From: Chiua virens
Taxonomy: Eukaryota; Basidiomycota; Agaricomycetes; Boletales; Boletaceae
Length of the DNA stretch: 64,000 bases
Assembly: GCA_019787685.1 (NCBI GenBank)
Contig: JAHNUO010000003.1
Span: 186,001-250,000, forward strand
Reading direction: 5' to 3'
Below the pieces are notes generated by a model, which worked only from the letters and a program-made list of their open reading frames with translations, made no database searches and was not told the DNA's origin. The position numbers were made by a program, and so were the translations under genes. This document shows, in pieces, positions 33,991-46,932 of the stretch. The number at the start of each line of letters is the position of its first letter. Positions within the stretch are counted from its first letter, which is position 1.

Positions 33991-36019
33991 GTATGTCTCA
34001 TCCACTCGAGAGCATCGATGTAACACGCCTAGGCCGGCGGTGGACCAACGGGGCTGGTCGTTGCGCTCATACTGCTGCAAAACCACATCCCCGTTAGAAT
34101 CATCGACAAGAATCTGAGCACCGTACAGGCCAGCGTGCAAACGGCCTATGGGTAAGTGCGCATAGACGGTTCAGAAACACGTGTTACCAGTGCAAGCTGG
34201 CTACTGGGCGGCTTATAGCCTCGTAGTTTCGAAGTGTTCCACTTTCTGCGCGTTCACGAGATTTATCAGAGAGCTCGACCGGTGATCCCCATACAGGAGC
34301 ACAAGCCTGGCGTGCTCGAGCCCACAAAATCGTTCTCGATATTTACCTTCCATTCCTGATTATGCAAGTGTACTCTCACCTCGCCAGTGGTGGCGGCTAA
34401 ATTTTATCCCGTGTAGAATAACCCCGTGTTCCTCAGTCAAACAGTGCTAGAGTATCCTGCGTTCCCACCCCGAGAGATATTGTTGTATCGTGGAGCTTGG
34501 AACGGAACTCCGATCGTTTGAGGACAATGGGGAGCGGGATACTTGCAAAGCTGATCAAGCACAAAGACTGTAAACAAGTCTCTGAAACATTCGAAGCTTC
34601 GTATCTTGTAGGCGCGGATGGTGCTAGAGGTGAGTGACACTTTACCATTTAACGCGCCTGCCGCACGCGATGCAGTCACTCGGAAATAGCTCGGCACTGT
34701 CATTTCTTGGAGAAACCTAAAGAGGATGCTACCTCGGTTGTCGGAGATCTCTGCGTTGAGATCGAAGGCATCGACAGATATGAATGCTCGTTCAATTCTA
34801 TAACTTATTCGATGAGGACAATTCTTGACGTTTCCTCTAGCACTAGGCACTTCTTCGGCAACAGAGCAGCCAACTTGTGAGTGATTTACAGTGATTTTCC
34901 GCCTTGTGGCTAAACTCTGTAGCTCTATGCTCTTCCCTAACGATAGACGTTGCCCCCGATGGCTTCCAGTCCCAGGAAGGGCTACGAACCGAGAGAGAGA
35001 GAAGCTGATGTTCAGATGCATGTCCGAGCTTGTCGGACGCGATATCAGTGTCAGAAAGGTCGTCTTCGCGTCAGAGTTCCGGTAGGTGACCTCTATTATG
35101 GCGATTTGCTGCTAGTATATCACGCTCGGCAGCTCCAACGTCAGAATGGTCGATAGATTCAGCGCTGGGTAAGAAAGCAGTGTATTGACCACTACCACTC
35201 GCTAACAGACCCACCTGTAGACGCAGCGCAGTACGTTCACCTTTCTCTCTACAAATTCCATCTTACACATGCTCCTCAGCGTTCACAGCCCAACGGAAGG
35301 CCAAGGTGTGGACGCGGTAGTTCCAACATGACTCAGCCCATCACAACCCCAATAGCTCAACCTCGCCTGGAAACTCGCCCTAGCCACAAAGGCCTCTCCC
35401 CCGTCGCCCTCCTCGACTTCTACACCCCCGAGCGTCTTCCTGCCATCGCCGAGATGCTCAACATCACCACCGGCATCTTCCATCAGATCCGTACCACACC
35501 GACGATCGTGCGTGCCATGGGGGCGGACAAAAGATGAATATGCTCGGTGCGAACCAACTACCTGCCGAGCTCGATCGTCGTGGATGTGTTCTCGGACGCG
35601 CGGGCGGCACCTGTGAACACGTACGGCGTGTTGGACGAGAGGACGTTGATGATGGGGGGATAGGGCGCCGGATGCGCCGGTCGTTGGGTTGAAGGTGAGG
35701 AGACGCGATTGCTTGACGTATTTGGCAACGATACATCATAGGGTGCTCGTGTTCGCCCCGAACGCGTCGTCGTCGGTGGCTGTCTGCGAAGCATTGAAGA
35801 AGTATCCTGGGGATGTGATCCGGACAGTGATCGACCTTGCTCAGAGATCCGAGACGGTGACTGCCGTGCAGGTGCCCGACATCGTTGTCGACCGCGGTGG
35901 GCACGCTTGCGTTCAAGGGAGAGCAAAAGGTGATCGTAGTCAGACCTGATGGTGTCACCGGTGCCATTGTGCACGGTGTAGAGGACATGGAAGCGTACTT
36001 TGCCAAGATTTTCGTTTGA
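33990..36019 (+). pseudogene. Decayed FAD-dependent monooxygenase (phenol 2-monooxygenase-like)
   Basis: Pieces of one flavoprotein appear in order but in changing frames. Near 34033 is a worn FAD-binding start (LVVALILLQNHIPVRIIDKN). Then come YQRARPVIPIQEHKPG, NPVFLSQTVLE, ELRSFEDNGER and FEASYLVGADGAR (near 34590). FASEF is joined by an intron to SNVRMVDRFSAG near 35080. A worn HSPTGGQ motif (HSPTEGQGVD) is near 35290, followed by ERLPAIAEMLNITTGIFH. In the thioredoxin-like C-terminal domain I see VLVFAPNASSSVAVCEALKK and VIVVRPDGVTGAIVHGVEDM, ending at 36019. Stops (for example just after 34667 and at 35651) and several frame changes interrupt it, far more than the single-base lesions elsewhere in the window. 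This family hydroxylates phenols and related aromatics. Here it cannot be made. Confidence 0.85.
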
Positions 36020-36639
36020 ACGTTACCTTTCTCTCGTACCAGGTCTTTGCATAGGCTCGTCATGTACGTTGGAGAAGATGAGACGGCGATGCCATGTAAA
36101 AAGCCCGTCATATCATTAGCATTCGTCCTGATACGACGATATGACCACAAAATCCTGTGTATCACAAAAACCTCGAGGACGAATCGATATTAGACGATCA
36201 TGTTTGTCGTGGGCGGAGAAATCCAAACCCTCTACTACCCCTCGAGCGGTCCTGATGCCTGACGAAACCTTCACTGCCTCACTGGGGCAAGTTAAGTTCC
36301 TCGCCCATAAATTAAAGTGTGTTCCTAGTTCAGAGTAACATGTAAGACCCGTTCCTCGAAATTACCACAGTAGTGGCCCATCATTGAATGTAGAAGAACC
36401 AGGACCGGAATGTCTGGCGAAACGTGCTTGATTCAACCAACGTCTTCATGCTGTTGTGGTTGTGGTGAAAGGTTGACATTGACAGGCATAGCCATGCGGC
36501 CACTAGACGCCGACTGTCGCTCGTCCTCCCACAACCCAATCCAACACCCCTCCGTCTCCTCCTGGGCTTACCAGTAACACCGTCGTCTTCGAACTTTCTT
36601 TCTCTTCATTTAACCACTTGGAAGCTTCCGCTCTTCGTG
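36020..36639. other. Intergenic, promoter of the GPI-protein gene
   Basis: Nothing coding recognised. The region after 36520 is C/T-rich and probably forms the 5' leader of the gene starting at 36640. Confidence 0.4.
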
Positions 36640-37416
36640 ATGGTTCCTCGGACATCTTCAGGTCATAAATGGAACTGGCACAGTCGATATACTCCCTCAC
36701 TTCTCGCTCTCGCTCTCGTATTCTCGCTCCTATCGTCCGTTCATGCCACTTGTAAGCCTTTTTCGCCCACTAAGCTTCATCCAAGGTCCTAAATTAATAC
36801 ACATCTTTTTTCAGACTTTGTTGTCAACCAACCTGGCTCGTCTACCCAGTGGGCAAACGGCTCACCGTTCCCCATCTCCTGGAGCAAGGGCCTCCTCGAC
36901 GGAATAAATACATTCGATGTCGAGATGACCAGGGCAAGCGAGCAAGGTCTCTACCGCATCGCTCAAGACGGTAAGCACTTCACCCGGACGCACCAAAAAA
37001 AGCCGTCTTCTCAGTCCCCCACCGGCCATCCATACTGACCGCCTGACTGCCTTTCCCCAATTCCCATAGTCCCTACGACATACAATACACTCAATATCCT
37101 CCTCCAAGACGTCCCCGCTGGCGACGACTACTTCCTCGTCTGCCTCAACTCCACTCACGGCGTCGTCTATGCCGTCTCGTCCCGGTTCTCCATCACCAAT
37201 TCCTCGGGGACGAACCCCAGTCCCGATCCGTCGGCACCAACGGCGACCATCTCTGGCACCCCCAATCCTCTGCAAACGTTTGCTGCTACTCTCGGGGCAG
37301 CTGCAAACGGTGCTGGTAGTCTCATCTTCGACTCATCCAACACGCGGGTTCTCGGGTTCGGAGGTATCCTCGCCCTCGGCTCTGCATTCCTCGGCGGGTT
37401 CATGACCCTCTGCTGA
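36640..37416 (+). CDS. Secreted Kre9/Knh1-like, probably GPI-anchored cell-surface protein
   Basis: Three exons, 36640-36751, 36815-36970 and 37070-37416, give 204 aa. The start MVPRTSSGHK is followed by a hydrophobic signal core (LLALALVFSLLSSVHAT, ending about residue 37). The (tctcgc)n-like microsatellite at 36701-36717 codes for part of it. The Kre9/Knh1 N-terminal fold is seen as NQPGSSTQWANGSPFPISWS, GLLDGINTFDVEMTRA and AGDDYFLVCLNSTHGVVYA. A Ser/Thr/Pro-rich stalk follows (SGTNPSPDPSAPTATISGTP). The C-terminus is hydrophobic (LGFGGILALGSAFLGGF), as for GPI attachment. Members of this family are secreted wall proteins linked to beta-glucan assembly, but the exact function of the short basidiomycete forms is unknown. 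The gene is intact. Confidence 0.9.
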
Positions 37417-37964
37417 CAAACTAGACGTTACATACCCGCGCTCTTCTTTTCTTTCCTCGGTTTGATCAAACAAACTATTGGACTCGTGCTTTGTAATTAC
37501 GCGTTTGCTTCGAGTAGTCCGTGCTATTGTATGTACTCCGCGTATCGTGCATAGCCCCCTCATTTCTGTATAGCTCTCGTTGGTGATAAAAAGGAATAGA
37601 CGATTGTTGTTTCGTGCACGAACGTCATCCACCGTGACAATGTCTCAGGTGTGTCATTTCATTTGCCTAACGGTTTCTAGGCGTAAATCACCCGCCTTGA
37701 TATTTTTTCGTTTGGTCATTCCGCCAAGGGATAGACATTGCTTTGTCAACATGCTCCGATGCCAATGTGCTGCGCACCAGCGTGACCTGCCAAGTGAAAA
37801 GGCAAGCTTGAGAGCCAGAGACTATCCTGTCTCGTCCATGTGTCATTCGACGCAGGTTCGCTGCGGTGTACCATCTGGATCAACCAAGCGACGTCATGGC
37901 CGAGGGTCACCATCGTCACTTTTTGCTTGTTGACAGGCACAGCTCAACAGGGCATGCACCGAAG

Positions 37965-38760
37965 GCTGTAAACCAGACAGGGATTCAGATTAACAACCCA
38001 TGATCCAGGGTGGCGCAACAGAGGGAAAGGCTTACCTACCCGCTTCATTCATTCAGCAACGAGGCTCGGTTTCTCCAATCTACGGCGCCTGAAGGAGACT
38101 AGTATGCCATTTCAAGCCCGGTAACCCCTCCCCCGATCATACGCACTCGGGAAGCTGGGCTCGAAAATGAACGTTACGGTGCGATTCGATCATAGATTGG
38201 TCCTGCACAAACCCCCATCCAGGGTGGTATTGCAAGGAGGGAAACGTTGACCATCCGTTTTTGACCACCAGGGTCCGTGACTCATCGGAGGACGATGTCA
38301 TTGCCAACCCGACAACCCCTGCCCCGACAATGTGGAAGCTGAGATGAAATATGAATATTCGAGCCAAGATTGCGACTTTGGATTCAGATCATCAGCCGCC
38401 ACATAGCCAAGAGGAAAAAGCTTACCGCCGCTTTGAGTTAGCCAGCCAAGGAGATCCGAGTCCGTGGCTGTTAGGAGGGGGACTATGCCATTTCAAGCAC
38501 CGAGGGACGCAATGCCTCCCCCGATCACACGGACTCGGGAAGCTGAGCTGAAAAATTGAAATTGCCATGTTACTCAACAGAGATTCCAATGGTCCTGCAC
38601 GTGCGCTGTGTTCAGACCCAGATGATGAACTCATCCAGGGTGCTTGACGAAGAAGGAAAGGCTCGTCCGTTCGCTTTGAATTGAATCGGCCCAAGTCCAT
38701 GGTTCGTCAACGATGCGATTTCAAGCGCCACTACAGGGAAGCTGAGATTGCTGCGGCGAC
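37965..38760. repeat. Degenerate tandem repeats, about four units of 165-250 bp
   Basis: Landmarks recur in order: gattcaga..., a tccagggtgg-like block (about 38003, 38216, 38382 worn, 38633), then gaggaaa/gaaggaaaggct, ccgctt, gccatttcaagc, ccctcccccgatca, cactcggg and aagctgagct. Units differ by substitutions and indels. They do not encode a conserved frame and carry no recognisable transposon ends. The array could be a decayed minisatellite or an old regulatory repeat. Confidence 0.7.
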
Positions 38761-39504
38761 CGCACAGATTCATACTTGATATGTAGGATGATTTGTGATC
38801 CCGCCGTCAGAATCATCGACGAAGCCCTGAGTCGAGCAACGTCGCTTTGTAAGTGAAAGACATCACAAGGAATGTGTCCCTTACGACAACGGATCTAACT
38901 CAAAAGAATAAGCGACGCATTGAAGCATCATGGACATTCGTACCTCGCCTCACAAGCAAGCGTAAACGCATTACGCCAGTTCGCATCGTACCCACGAGGA
39001 GTTTATTGCAGCACTTGAGTCCAGTGCATCCCGGTCGAATCCTGCAATAAAAAAAATGAAATGCAATGACCATACACATCAGTAAAGAACTCCTTGAAGC
39101 AGAAACACAACGTCTTACTCCATCGTTAACCATCCCACGATACGATTCTGTCGTCCGATTCAGTCGCATCAAAAATGAAGGCAGCCTCACCGGCAGGGTT
39201 GCATCCAATGAGGCCTTCACTCAGGGTTGTTGCCAGTGTGGCAGTCCAGTTCCGAGTCGGTGAAACTCGTGATAAACACTGGCCCGTACATGGTCAGTGA
39301 CTCAAAAAAAGATACCATCTAAATCAAGTTAACGCACCTTAATCTAAAAGCCTCATACTCACACCTTTCAGACATGTCGCATCGTGAGACTTGATTGAAG
39401 CGCAAGGGAGCCAATTGCCGAACTCCGAGTCGCTCGATGATGATACTAATGCCAGTGGGGTATACCAGCGAGTTGATCAGTGAAAAAACATGAGAAAATG
39501 AGAT

Positions 39505-39845
39505 AAAAAGACGACAGCACACATGTCAGTGACGAACTCGAGTTTGGTCGCGATGGCCCTTCAAGCTTCAAGGGGCTACCAACACAGGACTTTGAGCGGC
39601 CATCAGACGACGCCCACCAGTGATAGATAGGTCCCGTTCCCCCAGGGCTCCAATCAACGATCCGGGCAGGTCGAATTTGGTAAATCCAAAAGATCATTGA
39701 CTCGAGCATCGTGAGGTGAGCGAGAATGGGGCATCCGAGTCAACACCTAAAGTAAACGGGAAACACGACAGCACACGCCCACGTCAGTACGAACCCTTGA
39801 CAGGCCACTGTGTTTGGCGTGATGACCCTTGAAGGAAGCCATCAG
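39505..39845. repeat. Degenerate direct repeat, about 255-bp spacing
   Basis: acgacagcacacatgtcagtgacgaac (39512-39538) recurs in worn form as acgacagcacacgcccacgtcagtacgaac (39766-39795). Each copy is followed by a tgatgg/gatgaccctt-aag block about 25 bases on. No coding role seen. Confidence 0.5.
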
Positions 39846-40669
39846 GTGACGGGATAAACACCCTCTTGCACTAAGCCCCTTTGTGCGCATACTCGAGTCA
39901 TGTCGAAGGGGTCAGGTTTGGTAACTCCCTGGAAGACCACCGGGTTGACTTGATGATCTGATCGACGAAAACGCTCAGACATGAGTAAACACTCGAGAAT
40001 GATTCGTTCGAGGCTACCATGACAGCAAATACATCCGTCATCGTTCAACGCATTCACATGGCTTGGGAGAGATCTGTCGTAAACCTCAACTTGGGAAGTT
40101 TGGTCCGCCCGATCCGTTCGATTTTCGTTCAACATCTGTCCATAATGTTATCATGACGTTGCAGCGTCACGGTCATGATCACGACAGACATGGAGCCTAC
40201 GAATATTGACCTACTTTCGTCATGAAACCCATGCAACAAACGTCACTAGCACGTCTTCGTCGATCCAAATGGAGGTACAAATTTCAGTAGATTTTAGACT
40301 TATCAGCGCCACCTCATACACAATCCCCCATTTTGCGTGTATCGAACCAGGACGTTCCACTTGGCAGGGTTTGCCAATCCAACCGTCGGGTGCAAGGGTC
40401 GCAAGTGTGGTACAGCAACAAGGGAAACCGATCACCATCCCTTCGTTGTCGCGTTCGCGGACTTGCTGGCTGAAAAGAATGTCAGTTATCCAAGGGTCTA
40501 AAAAATATAGTCGTCGCACTGACGCCACTCTCCTCCAAACAGTTTACCCTGCTAAGTGTATCATTGAATGGTCGAAAGCTCGGGTGTCCCGACGGTTCGC
40601 GTCGAAGGCGATACCGCGTGGGTGCTCCCCGGGCCCCGACCGGATATCTGTGTGTATGTGAATTTTTCT

Positions 40670-40740
40670 TTCGCCGCAGAAAACAAAACAAAATGAAAAC
40701 AAAACAAAGAAAAAAGAAAAGAAAAGAAAAAAGAAAAGTG
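40670..40740. repeat. A-rich simple repeat
   Basis: A tract of aaaac, aaaag and aaaaaag units with no coding content, adjacent to no gene. Confidence 0.85.
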
Positions 40741-42990
40741 TCATGTTAGTGCCTCGTCAACATCGTGGAACCGCTCAAAACGAAGCACATACGACATTTG
40801 GAAAAATAACTCAAGAAGACCAAAGATAAGCGTGTCGAGTATATTTAGTCCTGCATGCGCTCATCCAGAACGTCATCTTATCAATGGTGTGAAAGAGATT
40901 CGAGAAAAGATCGTGTGGGTGATACACATGGTCGTAGATTAGCTGAGGTCCTCGGCCATACGACTTTGGATGAATGGTTTGTAATCGGCGGGCCGGTGAA
41001 TTGACGGGCTTTGCGGTGGGCTGCGAGCCAGATGGGTTACAAGAAGCGTCAAAAGATTGCGCGCCGGAGAGCAGGGGCCTTGAGGCAACTCCTCCCAGCT
41101 CGGCTGATAGGTAACGGCATGACAGCTCGCACCATATCAACCATGATGCGTGAAGAACACTGCCCAATGTCGTATGATGGTCGGAGTTGGTGAAAGCTGC
41201 TTGCTTCACGCTCGGATTACCAGCTCGGAGGTGGCGTTTACCTCACAAACAGCAGACACGCGTATACCATTTAATTCTTGAGTGCTAGTGCCTAGATTTT
41301 GAAGAACAGTGAGTGGAGCAATACAGGAGCTAGAAATTGCAGGGTTAGGGATGATAGGACCGAGAGGAGTGCAACGGAGTTGAAAAGGTTCAAGTATGTA
41401 GAGGAATGTGAACCTCAGGAACTGTCCCATCAGCGCCATATCCAGGCCCCACCAGGTCGTTGATCAATGATGTGAGTTTCCTAGAAGAGTGGATCAGAGA
41501 ACGCTCTGAACCAAGAGTCCTCAGCGAGCATACGAAATGAAAGACAGTATGGCATTCTAAATTTACCCAACAGGAAGCGACGCGGATGCAAAAGAAACGA
41601 GCCTACGGCCTAAGATGCCATCTTATCGCTTGTGCGAAGGACGGGAACAAGAAGTCTCCGCAGTCGTGGATTCCACATGGCTGTATAGATTGTAAGATCA
41701 GATGTTCGGCCGTGGATGCTGTGCAAGGCATATTGATGACCCGGCGGCCCGGTCTGCTGACAAGATAGGGGATGTACAAGGGCCACACTTCGAAATTGGT
41801 TAGAAGCAGTTGGCGCATACCTGAAAGCGGGGCCATCCGAAAAAAGTACCCCTTCGTGATCCGGTCATCTCCCTGCGCAAACGATGTCGGCACGACAACC
41901 TTATTCCAACAAAAAGGGAATTGAACATTATAAAGGAACGTTCCGATATGAACACCACAGGAACTTACAACCGTACTGAGGCCGCGAGCGTACCACGACT
42001 TGTACTAGGCGCTGAGAATTCTGATAAGATTGCCCTGATGGGGTTCATAGAACCTGGCCTTGTTCGGCAGATCTGCGTCAAGTCCGACTCGGAATCACGC
42101 AGGAGTTCATCTCAAATCATCTTGGTGACCGGTTGGATATCTATGGTTAGACCATCCGAATCCGTCAAACTTAACCTTGTCCACTACCTGCGCAGGCATC
42201 AATTGCTGGGTGTACGACATGGCATCTCCCATCGATAACCACCGATCAGTCCGACAGTGAACAAAAGCAGGCTGTTCCGCAGCGATGGATGCCAACATGG
42301 ATACCACTGGGTGCTTAGAATGGGGGAGCGGGACTCCATGCGCTCCCTTTGGAACACACTAGCGGAGGCTGTCTGAGTGATGAGTCGGCGTGAAGTGTGA
42401 ACGTTATTTTACCAATTTCCCGGCGTATGACCTGTCAAGTAGACTCTTTGTTAACCCGTATCATCAAATCGGCTGCCATGGCGAGAGATATATAGAAAAC
42501 ATAGACCGTCGCGCTCGACGTGACCTGCCTGAGATGGATAGATTGGAGGCTCCGCGGACGTTCACCGTAATCTGAAAACACTCACCTTGAGCGCGATTGC
42601 ACGTGCGCGATATGATCGTGCAAGCTCGGAGTGGTAAGGCCGTGTGGGGTACGTCAGGTAAGCTTCAACGATGGTTGTACAAATTCTTGAACAACATGGT
42701 ACCGTGACGAGTTGGAACAGACCGCGGACTTGGGCCACCAGCCATATGCCATCGCGCGAAGATTATTAACTTGCAAGTGATATTGAACCCTGCAATCCAA
42801 TGCGACTTGCTTCCGAACGTTCATCCCCGTCGCATTAATCACGGTCCGCTGCTATCAAAATAGAGTGTAGTACTTGCTGTGGCGGTTCCTCAAGCTTAGT
42901 CATGCTCGCACAATCACCCTGGTTCGAGTCATTGACAACAAAGAAAAAAAAACGAGTTTCTCCTGGACCGTCACTCCACCTTGACCGAAC

Positions 42991-44938
<1,948 letters not shown>

Positions 44939-45236
44939 CGGATAGTCTTGTTATTTTCGTCCTCTTCGTTCGTTCGTTTTCGCTGTTCCATCTTGATTTT
45001 ATGTATGTTGTAGCTCTAGTGTCTTGTTTCGAAACTATCGCGGCGTATATTTGTTATACCGTTGTACACGTACACATTCTCTCTCGTGGCAAGCTTCAAT
45101 AGCAATCCCCCCTTTGGCCCCCAGTCACGTTTTGCGCACGAAGATGGTATATCAGTTATGAACCCGTTTGTCCTCACCATGCGCCCGCCTTCTCAATACA
45201 ATACCCTCCGACTCGCTCACCTGACCAACCTCTCCA

Positions 45237-46382
45237 TCACTCTCGAAAGCCGTCCGCATCGAAAGACGCGGTGTCACCTGGCGACGGCGGCATAGACACC
45301 ATCGGCGAAAACACACCCTCGCCTGCAAGCCGCAAATCCGCCTCTCCCGCGAAGTAGTACGCGCACGGTCCCGCATCTACCCCCTCAGCCAACCGCGTCG
45401 TGCCCGTGCGTGCCTCTGTCTGTCCAATTTCGCTCGCGTCGCGACCTTGACGATGTCGCGCGGATGGCGCGCGTGCGACCGCATCCACGGCATTCTCGGC
45501 TCTCCCCTCGCCCGGGTCTGCCCCTACCGAGTCCTCGGGCACGCGGAGGTCGGATGTACGCGCCGGATCGCCAAGGTCCGTGTCGTACACGGTGGAAGAG
45601 GACGCGGGTACAGGGACCGGCACCGCAATGGCCACGTTCCGCTCCAGTGTGATGGTATCTGCGTCACTGGTTGACGCCTTGACGTCGTCGACGATGCCGA
45701 GCGTGCGTGCGATCACATACGAGGTCACGTCCTAGAGGTGGGGGTGGGGTGACGCACGTCCGGGCGTCGACCAGTGAGAAAAAGAGAGGGAGAAAGCGTC
45801 AGCCACGGCCAACAGCGGGATGGAAGATGACGACATGGCAAGACTACGCTACGGTGCCAGATACGACACCTTTGGACGGCGTAAAGCCGACGAAAACGTC
45901 CAAGTGGAGATACGATGGGGTAACCCACGTTCGAGCTAGGAAGGATCTTCGGAATGTCTCGCCGTAACAATCAAAAAGAAAAAAAACGAAAACGAAATGC
46001 AAACTAAAAATCAAATAAACCAAAGAGGCGAGATCCACCCATTTCAAGGTTCTAATGAGCCCCCCAAAAAGATAAATAATTGTTTCAAATTTACACATTA
46101 CGAGAGAAAAAAGGGGGAATGGTCAGATGGCAAGGGGGGACGTACGAGAAGCGTCAAGAGCACGACAGGGAGGATGAGGACGACCGCTAAGATCCGAAAG
46201 GTCGACGTCACGCGGCCGACCCATGAATCTGGCTGATAGTACCACAGATATGTCACGTATGTATCCCAGAGTCGACGTGGGATAGTGGATGCGACATGGG
46301 ATGCTAACAAGAAGGTGGACGAGGACGAGTCAGAAGACATCGTGTCCAAGGAAGGAGAAGGCGGCGGCGTCCAAGCGTTCAT
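45237..46382 (-). CDS. Unknown single-pass membrane protein
   Basis: Two exons, 46382-46146 and 45731-45237, are separated by an unusually long 411-nt intron. The product would be 243 aa. The start MNAWTPPPSP is chosen over an in-frame ATG 31 codons upstream. Residues 62-85 form one membrane segment (FRILAVVLILPVVLLTLL), rejoined across the splice to DVTSYVIARTLG. That leads into an acidic, Ser/Pro-rich tail ending GDTASFDADGFRE. The splice junction falls exactly at the membrane exit, and both sides read as one continuous hydrophobic-to-polar transition, which supports the model. I recognise no domain and assign no function. It lies tail-to-tail with the ESA1-like gene. Confidence 0.7.
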
Positions 46383-46932
46383 GATGGCATAAACAGAGGT
46401 GTCAACTTTGTAATCTGGACCGGAGACTTGCGATTCGGATGATTTTTGGAAGATCCAAGTTGGCCTGATGGTCAAATATTATTAGCGTCTTGTCACTGGA
46501 CGATTACGGTACGGCGCAATGGAGAAAGATCGGGGCGGTAAAGGAAGGAGAAGTCGACTAATGAGGGGGGTAAACAGGAGCGGCGCCGTAAAGATGTGGA
46601 CTTGTCCGGGTTGATGATGACGGTCAGGTTCAAGGACTGCCAATGTCGGCACGTGCCAAGCTTAAGGCAAAGTTAACTCAAATTTTCGCCACAAGAATAA
46701 CTCTATGAATGCATTTGAATCCCGACAGCGCAAAGTAGTACAGATATGGAGGAGGGAGGCTACATGAGGTCTTCCGACAGGCAGTCTTTGGAAGTCCATT
46801 GGGTACAAATAACTACGGCAGATCCTAAGATGAACAACAGCAAGAAAATACGACAATCAGAACATATCCAAACATGCAGACCACGCTGCCGATAGCATTA
46901 GCAAACAGAGACACAAATCGACCGCAACCAAA

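Larger units (their letters stand above)
37417..42990. other. 5.5-kb gene-free, repeat-bearing region
   Basis: No protein domain could be recognised on either strand. It holds two families of worn tandem repeats and an A-rich tract, listed separately. The frame at 41439-41206 (minus, 77 codons) is open but unidentifiable. Confidence 0.45.

Noticed and set aside
42928..42942. ggttcgagtc resembling a tRNA B box
   Set aside because: The flanks do not form a T stem and no upstream A box fits; it lies just before the ESA1-like gene start.
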